Assembly (NCBI RefSeq): GCF_030463565.1
Contig: NC_134646.1
Coordinates: 66,605,710 to 66,669,709, forward strand
Source of the DNA: Pelecanus crispus
Lineage: Eukaryota > Chordata > Aves > Pelecaniformes > Pelecanidae
Reading direction: 5' to 3'
Length of the DNA stretch: 64,000 nucleotides
Under the pieces are notes generated by a model that did no database searches, was not told the DNA's origin, and saw only the letters and a program-made list of their open reading frames with translations. The translations under genes and the position numbers were made by a program. Below are positions 1-9,900 of the stretch, piece after piece (the first letter of the stretch is position 1; each line of letters starts with the position of its first letter).

Positions 1-352
1 CTACAAGTGCATTGTTTGTTTTTTAATTAAGTTTGAATTGATCACCACTCCTTTCATCCCTCTCTTCATGGGACTACATCAGAATTTCTTTTGTTTGCTA
101 CTGATAGCATTGGATGAAGGTACCACATAGTAGATCCTCTGTAAGCAAATCTGTCATTAGCTTTTCAACTGATCATAGATTTTTCTAGGGACTCTGTCAA
201 GCTTGTTTGACTCCATTCCTTGATGAGTGATATACCACTGGCTGCAGGAACCTAACAAAATGTTCACTCTGTCCTCAGTGCATTGTCCAAGGTGGTTTTC
301 AAGAGCCTGACTGTCCTATGCTGTGTCTCTGCTAACATGGGTTGATCCACTA
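1..352 (-). other. SLC34A2: SLC34A2 3' UTR (partial)
   Basis: This is the sequence immediately downstream of the SLC34A2 stop codon (TAG, 353-355 on the minus strand). No AATAAA is visible on the minus strand here, so the transcript end most likely lies beyond the left edge. That it is UTR is inferred from position only. Confidence 0.6.
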
Positions 353-928
353 CTATAAGGCTGTGTTGTTTGTGCCAGTTTTTTCAACACAAGCTGCAGC
401 TGGTGCCCTTCTTCCACCTCTTTCTTCATCAGCCATGGCAATGGCGTTTTCATAAACCTCCATAGTTTTTAGTTGCTTGTCTTTGGCACCCTCCTGTTCT
501 GCATTGACTTTGCAGCACTTGCAGAAGCCGCAGCAGTGTTTCCCACAAAAGGAGAGCAAAGACATAATTATATTGTCCCAGGGCTCTAGGGAGTGCATCC
601 AGATGGGTAGGAAATCCCAATTTTGGAGCTTCTCAGGCAGCAAATGTGGTCGTTTTGACTGCATAACATTAATTACAATCACAGCAATAAAAAGAGCAAA
701 CAGGGGAAGGCAAACACCCAAAAGGACTGGCCAGCCTGCCAGTGATAAACCAAATACAAACAAAGGCAAAAGAAAGAAGCAGATGAGAAGATAAAATATA
801 GCAAACCACCTGTACTTGGCTGTTATGTTACCCAAGGTCTTGCACATGCGGATTGGCAGCCGAGTAAAAGGCAGTGGGTAAAACAAAATAATCCCGGAGA
901 TATTGAAGAAAAAGTGGCACAAGGCAAT
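353..928 (-). CDS. SLC34A2: SLC34A2 last coding exon
   Basis: Residues 485-675 and the stop. The acceptor is a pyrimidine-rich run ending in AG just before ATT-GCC-TTG; the exon enters in phase 0 and opens with [12 protein letters not shown], a block conserved in SLC34 proteins. It encodes the last hydrophobic membrane segments (around [20 protein letters not shown]) and the cytoplasmic tail. The tail has six cysteines in a [12 protein letters not shown] cluster, far fewer than I recall in the mammalian IIb tail, then an acidic/basic stretch and the terminal residues NNTAL. Confidence 0.97.
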   Translation of the reverse strand: MALCHFFFNISGIILFYPLPFTRLPIRMCKTLGNITAKYRWFAIFYLLICFFLLPLFVFGLSLAGWPVLLGVCLPLFALFIAVIVINVMQSKRPHLLPEKLQNWDFLPIWMHSLEPWDNIIMSLLSFCGKHCCGFCKCCKVNAEQEGAKDKQLKTMEVYENAIAMADEERGGRRAPAAACVEKTGTNNTAL

Positions 929-3900
929 CTGAAAGCAAAAACATTCGAGGAGTTCACTAACTAAAATGCCTTTAAATGCTCCTGCTCACATGATAATAAC
1001 TTCCAGTGGCACTAAGACTCCACAGTTTCCCTTCCCTTACTTCCCGCTGTTTTTTTCTTGTCTTTTGTGACATTTCACTTCGAGGCCTTTCCTAGCACAA
1101 AGCAAGGACTTGGTAATACCTCATACATTGTGAAGATCACTGCCTACAAACAGGGGGCAGCATTTGGAAACAAGGCAAGCCTAAAGGGGACGACATATCT
1201 CCCCGCAGATGGGAGAAGTCTTAAAATGCAGCTTTTGACTGCAAGAAATGGGGTCCATCAGAAATAAAGCTGACAAACCAAACAGCTGTTGGGAAACAGT
1301 CCTGTTGTTAGAAAGGCATGAGAACTACACAAGAACAGTTCATTATTGGGTTCACCATCCATAAGTTTTCAATTAAAAGATGGGAAGTATAAATTAGATA
1401 TTGCATACAGGCTATTGAGAAATTGCTAATGGTACAAACCTGGATTTTCCAAAAATTAGCTAAAAGTTTATAGGGCACTGAGGAGATTACTGGAATGTGG
1501 CTTTGTCTGGGTCTTTTATAATCATTTGATTCACATTCTTCAAAATTGTTTTTTAAAAAATAAACGTGAAGAGACACCTACTTGCTAAAGCTTTCAGAGG
1601 TCACTTAGACAGAATAAGCATATACTGAACAAAACTGTACATTCCCTGCTCACCTTATCTTATTTTCATTCTATAACTGTTATCACACTAAAGTAAACAT
1701 GGAAGTACACGTGGTTTATTATTAAAGTACGTTATAAAAACATCAAGTTATCACGAAATCTGAGCTTGGTCAAGATAGTATCTTCTCATGATTACATCTG
1801 TTCTATCATGCCTGAGGACAATAAAATGACTTCTGTACTTTCCTTGACTTATTGTGGCTTGTAAAAAACATTCATCCTATTCACAAAGGAAACTTCATTA
1901 TCTTTCCACTCTTTGATGTAGAGGGTTCATTCAAATGTTATCTTCTGCCTGGAATGTTCTTTATTGGGTGGTAAATGGGAGCCCAAAGCCACACTGCCTA
2001 CTTTTCAAATAGTCTGAGGCAACAAGGGATTCAGTAAACCCCACTCAGATTAGATTTACAATGAGAAAATAGATGTCATGGTGCTCACTGCAACCTCAGG
2101 TAGGTAGACAGCTTGCCATCTTACAGGTTGTACAGGCTTCACTTAGGTTACAGGAGTCCCTGTACACTGCATGAACAGAGTCCTGAGGAGGGAACTTACA
2201 GAAATTAGTAACCCTCACAGGGGACTGCCTAAGAGGGCTGTCAGGCATGTGGGCACTGAATTCTAAGCTGCAGAGACCCCACGCTCGGGGGTCAAGTGGC
2301 CAACCCTGTCTCTCAGTTCTGAATTAATTCTATCAGATCAAGCCCAATTTACGAAAGCAAGATTTTACTATATACCGACATTCTGAGAATGCTTGTTAAA
2401 AGCTTTTTGCTCTAGTAGTTGAAATTAATGAGCTGCCGTTACTAGCTCAAAATCAAGCACGACAGCCATGGCATATTTGCCTCAGAGCCAATTTTGTCGC
2501 GTTTTTCTTCAGAAAAGTTGCAACTTCTAAATGGAGTCAAGGAAGCATTGGTTTATACTGACCTGTAATGAATATTTTAATGTACTCCCTGGACTTGCTA
2601 AAGCTGCAAGTATAGCCGTTGTGGTTGTGCCAATGTTAGCTCCTAAGGTAAGGGGATAACAGCGCTCAATGCTTATAACGCCAATGCCTAGGAGAAAAGA
2701 AACAGGATTGAGTGGTTTCAGAATGATGGAGAAGATAAAACATGGGGATAAAGAATACAGTATTGACAACTTACCAACAAGGGGTGTAATAGCAGATGTG
2801 AAAACAGAACTACTTTGGACAACAAAGGTCATACCAGCCCCTGCAAGCATAGCCAGGTATCCAGCTAGCCAAGTAAAAGGAAATGGGAAATCTAAAAAAA
2901 CAAAAGGGAAAACATTGTCTTTAGGATAACAGAATGCTCTGTGTAACAGTAACACAGCAGTGAAAAGACTATTAAGTATTTCAGTTGTAGATGTATTGTT
3001 TGCATATTGTCTCTTACATGACAATTTTGGGTCAGAGTCAGTTCTACTACTCTAATTTACCCTGTTCGCTCTACTCCACCTCCAGTCTTCCATCACTGGA
3101 TGCACCTTGAGATGGATACTAGACTAGGTAGACATTTGGCCTGACCCCAGGTAGCATTTATGTTGTAATACAATTAGGTACCAGAAAGGTTTCCACAGAT
3201 GTCAACACAACACCTTCCAGGTGTCTTGAGTGCCTTGGCTTTGGCAGCCAGGCACCCACTGCATGGACTGGATATTTGGAAAGCTCTGAAGACCATCCTG
3301 AGAAAATCAGGTTAAGGAGTGCAACAGGGCAAGCAAAGGAAATTAGATCATTAATCACTACAAACTCTTTTTCAACTTACTTTAGAAGAAACATGCAGGC
3401 TCTGTGCCAGAGCAGGCAATCGCAATCTCAGCACTTCAGCGCTATCTTTTGAGGATGGGAACATTACATTTCTAACAGCTAATGATTATACATCAAGAAA
3501 CAGAACCTGGACTTTGGTCTCTGTTGCTGTTAATCTGCTGCAGTTCGCAAGCAAGCTGTTCGCTAATAGATTTTTAAAAGAAAGAACACACTGAGGAGAA
3601 AAAATGTTGGGGGGGGGCGATTTCGGTTTAATACTGTTTTCTTTAAACTATTCTATAATATCTGCCAGAACAGGAGATATCGATAGATGTGCTCAGTGTC
3701 CTTGTCATTCCTGAAAAAAATCTTCAGGAAAAGCATGTAATTACCAGTGTTGATTGTCTTCTTGATAACGCTCGCCACTTGTCCTTTAAGCACAGAGTTT
3801 AATAGCTTAACGATCATCACCAAACAGGAGCACAGAACAAGCAGGGACAAAGCCAGGAGGATGAGACCGATGGCAAGATCAGGCAGGTCTGCATTTGCAA

Positions 3901-6900
3901 AGAGATGCCGGCCTGAAAAAGAAAAGAAAAATGAATCAGCCTAGCCACATTTTTGCTCTGATCCCAACCCCAGCTCTGGTTTTCACACGCGCCCCTAAGA
4001 AAATGGGACGAAAGCAGGCACAGCTTGAGGGGGTGATGCAAAGAGTGCAAACGCCACCTCCCTTGCTCCACAAAAGCCGTGTCTGAGGGGAGCAAGAGGG
4101 GCTCTTGTATGGACGTGCTTATAAAATACACAGCAGGCACCCCTGCGCAGCAGGCAGGAGCTGGGTGACCGTGTGCGAGGGAGGGGAATACAGCAGCGCG
4201 AGGAAATTTTGGTGCGCTCCAAGCCGGCTGGTGGGTCGGCTCTTCCCAGAGGTGGCTGCGTGCCTGGGAAGGGCTGTTCAAAGTCCTGAAGGGCGTGCAT
4301 AGGGATGGAGGTATCCAAGCAACCATTACAGCAAAGTAACTGTAGCTCCAAGTCACCTGAACAGCAAGGGTGACACGATACTGAAGACCTCAACTACTGA
4401 TATCGGGGAACGTGGAAAGAGATCCATCGGCAGGCAGATACCATGATGATGCTGGTAACTCCAGCTGTGTAGCTATAACAGAGCACGGGCTGCTCCGGCT
4501 GCACCTGCAGTAGCACCTTGTGCCCATACACAGGCGAGTGCCTCTCGATATACCTCTGAAGGGGTCTGTCAACACCATTAGAAAGCTATATACCTTTCTA
4601 AAGATATTACCAAAGGAGAAATAGTTCTGCTACTTACATTTACTGATATAGTCTGTTTCAGTTACATTCCTGATGGTCCATGTCACATTTCCTTCAGTCC
4701 AGCAAAGATCAGGAGATGTGCAGTTTTCTGAAGGTGGAATTGTGACATTCTGCAGTGTCTAAAGATTGCCAAAGCAGATAATTCAGTCACCTACAACCCT
4801 TCCTTAAGAGCTCATGCAAAGTTCTAGGTTTTTACTGCAACCAAGCATTCATCAACTAAAGGCAGATTTGTAAGCTGGAGTGTAAGCTGGCACCACGTTA
4901 ACGACAAGGCAAAATTTTTTGCATTCTTAAAATAAACGGTTGTGCTGCTACCCAAGCCAGTCAATGCAACATTTAAAGATTAAAATATCCCCCAAACCTT
5001 CTTCATTGTATTAACCATAGCACTAAGTCATCAGTAGCTAAGAACCCTAACTACTGATGTCAGGGTTTGCGGAATGAGGTTCATGTCTGGCTGCAGCTGG
5101 GGAACAGGGGCTCTCCTTTTCCAGCCAGTGCCACAGTTTCCTTGGGTCAAAGAAAGACCTCTTTACTGTCATCTGAACGGCAATTAATGGTCTGGTGAGT
5201 ACTGCACATGACTGTGATTCAGCATATTACAATACTAGTGCAGCCTCTGTTGCTGGATAAGCACAAGCTTCCCATGCTGCCCTTCTGTGCCTCAGTTTTC
5301 CTTTCCGTTGAAATAGAAGTGCTGCTACTACTTTCCTTTTTAAAGCTCAAATGCTATCTAAGAGTTAATTACTAGCACTATTATTGTTTATGATTAGCAT
5401 TAATATTACCGAGCTGAACCTGATTTTCTATTTATACTGCCATAAAACCTTCCTTGTAAGAGTTCCTAGCCCAGATGTATCGCATTCTGATGCTAGGTCC
5501 ATAAGTCCTTACGCAGATTAAGGAAGAGTTTGCTGACTGAACTGAACTGAACTGTACTTCCCCACAAGAGCAGCTAACAGCCAAATGGACTCTGAACCAC
5601 ACTGCTGAACAGGAGGCATCTTTAAGATGTGTTTGAGTGATCCTCTTTTGCAGAAATGGGGAAAGAGAAATCTTATTTTCTTTCTGGGCACTGCCTGCAG
5701 ACACCCACATTTGCATTCCCCCTCCAGCTGATGCAGATGGGCAAAGCCAGGGGTGGATCCAGTGCCCCCACATCTGCAGGGCGTGCCTGGTCTCCAGCCT
5801 GCCCCAATGTGTCAGCCTTTACAAACACAACACAACGTTGTGTGTCGCCTTCCCGAAATTTTTTCAGACAGCTGTTTCAAAGCAGCTGCGTTAGATCAAA
5901 ATGTTTATCCTTATGTTTTGCTTTATACATATGGGGTCTGCATGCATTTATCCCTGTCATAAGTCTGTTTAATAATTTTTGCCAGAAATTAGTTTAACAC
6001 ATTAGGAATGTAAATCATTTAAACTATCTTCCTCTTCTCCCACCAAGTTCAGCTCAAGCTTGTAGGGGTTTCATGTGTTTTTCTAATTTGACTATATGAT
6101 AGGGCAGCAGTTACACAGCCAAAATACAGACAAGCACAGAAAAAAATGTGTATATGGAAATGTAACCCTCAGCCTACACTTTCCCTGTAGTTGCTTGTCT
6201 TCCAAGAGTGGGGGGACTGGAGGACTCAGGAGCTCACACCTCCCTGAGGTAGGCTGTGCCTGCCCGGGCAGTGCGGTGAAGGGGTAGCCAAGCGCAGGCT
6301 GGGAGCCTGAAAGCAGCACAGCTGCCCAAGCATCATGCCTCCCTGAGATGAAACGCCCAGCTTCTCAGCAGCGTAACCTGAGCAGAGTTTCACATTAGCA
6401 CAGCTCTGCTCCTGGCACTATCTCCCTAGCTAGCATTTCACTGGCCATCCAGACTGTCATTCAATAGGAGCTGGGCTCTTCTAAAAACCCAAGCTCTTAA
6501 TTTTAACCTCCGCTGTGTGTCCTTAAGTATCTTCTGCCTCAGGACTTCAGGAATTACTTTTCCATCTATGCCAACAAGTAGAACAGTCTAATTAGAGATC
6601 CAAGGGTTATTTAATGCTCTAATTGTTAGCTAGCTGAACAACACAAACCAAACACTCAGCTCCACAGTTTACCAAGACACTCATTGGTGTCAATCTGGGC
6701 AACAGATTCCTTCAAACAGCAGTGTTGCTTGGGTGACGAACAACGGGATGTAGCCCCACAGAGGCTTTTTCCAAGGGCAGTTTTCCAAGAAAGCTGCAAA
6801 TAACCAGCTGCCACCAGATCACCCTAACACACATAAGACTAAAGCTGGTTGGATCAATAGATAAATGGTGGGCAAAAAGATATTTTCTTTGGCCTATATT

Positions 6901-9900
6901 GCAGATTTTTTTCATTTTCAGGGAGTTGGTAGGAGTACAGGAGTTTAAAGGCATTTGGATATGAAAGGAGTAAAAGGCTTGGCTCCAAACCATCAGTTCT
7001 GATAAGCGAGGGCCTGCATGGTACCAAAAGCAACCAGGTCAAGCTCACCACTGGTATGACACCCTTGGTTTAAGTGGAGCAATAACTGCATTTAATTGTT
7101 TTCATTCTTTTTCTGCTGCCAAAAAAATTACTCATTTAAAAATCTAATTTCACAATCCTATGATAAGGAGTGTCAACTACAGATCAGTAACATATTTCCT
7201 GAGGAACCCGACAATTAATTTAGCATGATACTCACCACATTAGTTTCAGTTACACACCAAGTCTTTACTAGGCTTTTGTTTTTTGCTGATTCATCATTTG
7301 TAGCAATTGCATTTATTACTGATTTATCCAGCTTTAAAAAAAAAGAAAGACAAACCCCCATTATTCCAACCTGCATCACACAATTCTGTTCAGCTCTACT
7401 CAAATAATTCCCTTGGGAAGCTCAGCCGCATAAAGCCTGCATGGCCATCTCTAATCCTGGAGCGGCTGCCCAACAGGTGTGAGAAGGTTTACTCCCAGAA
7501 AAAGGTACAACTCTACGTGTACAAACACCATGTCTTATTCTCCCCAAATCATCCACCATCTCATCTCACCCTTTCTGTTCAAACAAATACACTGACATTT
7601 TTACTGTCATTTTAGGAGCTGTGCGCATCCCCTCTGGCCTCCAGCTGCCCCTCTAGATGTGTGCGAGTTTCCCGTAATTTCAGTGTCATCTCTTCAGGTC
7701 CTACGCAGATCTTCTGGATGGGCTAGGTTGTCTCAGCTAGTACTGTCTGCCAATGTCTAGGTAACAGGCATCCCATCCATCCCACGTGTCTGCAGTTGTG
7801 TTCACCTGCCTTCCCAGTCCTCCTAGCTAGATCTATCCTTGTTAAGGTGAAATGTGGGGGAAATAGGAAATATAGAGCTGGGGCTTTATGAAACGTGAAT
7901 TAAAAGAAGAATCCATCTGCTAATGAGCTTTACCCTGAGGACACAAAGAAGTGGGTGGGAGCCCCCCACATATTCAGACCATTTTGATTAGCTGTGACTG
8001 AACCAAGTAAGTGGCTTCCTTGAAGAGAGAAAGAGCTTACCTCAATGATGAGCTTTGTAAATGGGTCTGTGATAACTTTTAGTAGCTCAGGGGCATCCTC
8101 ACCGCTTTCAAGATGAAAGGACTCAACTATAGCATTGGTGAGATGATAAAGATAGCCAGAAATAACTTCAATGGGCAACAGTGCAAACACAGCGAGCCAG
8201 TTAAAGAAATCATGGACTGTTGCCCCAGCAAAGGCCCTGCAAGAAGAAATTGAAAAACAGAGCTGCTTTTAATTAAACAACATGTGCACAACATCAATTG
8301 AATATGAAATCATAGAGGTGGGGATGAAGCCCATTTCAAGATGGGAATAATTTCATTTCTGGGGTCACAGATGGCTGCTTTGTTATAGAGCGCTAAGTTG
8401 TCTCCACACTGTTGACCAAGTGAAGGAGCCAGCCAAATGAGTGAAATAAGACAAACTAGAAAAGGCAAAAGTGATCCTTAGCACAAGGCTGCCAAGAGTA
8501 CTTGTCTGAAGAAAGAAGTGGCTGTAGAGCCTACATTTGCTTTGCTTCTCACCCATTTTTGGTACATTTTTAATGCTCAGCCAGGCGTTGCCTCTGGGAC
8601 CTGTTCTGCCTGCCTCATGGGGGGAGATGGCTCCTTGCAGCCCTCTCACATGTTCTTCCAAACTGTTGGTGTACAGCCCCTTTCCAGGTTCTCCTCTGCA
8701 GCCTGAGGAACCACAGCTCTTCCCTCAGAGGCACTCTTTCCTACCTTCCTAACAGCTGCTTGTGGTCCTCTTAATTCTCTGCAATCTGCCTGTATTTGTT
8801 TTAAGATACAGCTCCTTAAATTAAGCATTGTGAAGGAAGAAAATGTGGATGAAAAATTCCTTGAAATGCTAATCCTGTAATTTAGGTTGCCACTGACAAA
8901 CTGAGGGGAAATCGGGGAACATTCAAAGTAGGCCAACAAAATTGACAATGCTACCACCTTCAGTTTACAGACTGAAGTGGTTGTTAATGATGTTAATGAA
9001 TGTTAAAAATCAACTTCTTTCTTTAGTATTTAAGTTCCTTTCCTGACCAGATACTAATAGGCTACTTAGAATTTAAGTGACAGAGAATAGAACAACCAAA
9101 GATTCAGGACAGTAAACCTTGGAGAAATACGCTTGGGCTAGGTGTATTTCATACTTCTGGTATGCCATAAATGACAAGGTACCAAAGTCTCATATCCCTC
9201 CCAAGTTTACTGCCCATCTCCACTAAGCCATGAGCTCTCTCAGTAATAAAGTGGCAGTCTAAAAGTTGGCACTGTATATATTTCACAGCCGGAACACTTA
9301 ATTTCTCTACAGTTACCAGCTCTTTCTTACTGTAGACTTAAAAAACCTGCAACACTGAAGTCTCTTTTAAGGAGAATAGACCAAAATACTGTAATATTAA
9401 CTTGTTGTGCAGCCCTCCCATAATTAAGAGATAATCAAAGGCAGGAAGTATAGTGGGAGCAGTTGAAAATTTATCCTTGTGCACGATCCAGTTAAAAATG
9501 GTGGATTCTTATAAAACCACAAAACTTTTAAAGGAACCCAATATACTTTTCTTCAAGTATATGAAGCCATATACCTAGACAGCATTATACCTTGGCCATG
9601 GCCATGCTTGTGACTTTCCTAACTAGATGTTCAAATTTTGGTCAATAGAAGGGTTGAATGGCTGAAGTAGTGATAGGGAATATAGAAGAAAACCTACAAA
9701 GAAGGAAGAAAAGCAACTTTTCAGACCTAGTGTTTAAGTACAATACCTTCTAAATTCATTCCTGTCCCCGGCTTGCATGAGTGCCACAATTGTGTTCGTA
9801 ACTGAGGTGCCAATGTTTGCCCCCATTATAATAGGAATAGCCGATTGAACACTCAGCACTAGAAAGCAGAAAAGGAAGCATTGAATGAAAAAAATAAGAT

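Noticed and set aside
3817-4393. 179- and 132-codon minus-strand frames
   Set aside because: They overlap the SLC34A2 exon at 3745-3912 and run into its upstream intron in non-coding frames; splice sites and homology place the exon end at 3912.
8291-8340. Possible CR1 3' end (AAATCATAGAGG...)
   Set aside because: Only the first few bases resemble CR1; the expected GGTTGGAA...GACC and TCCAACCC blocks do not follow.
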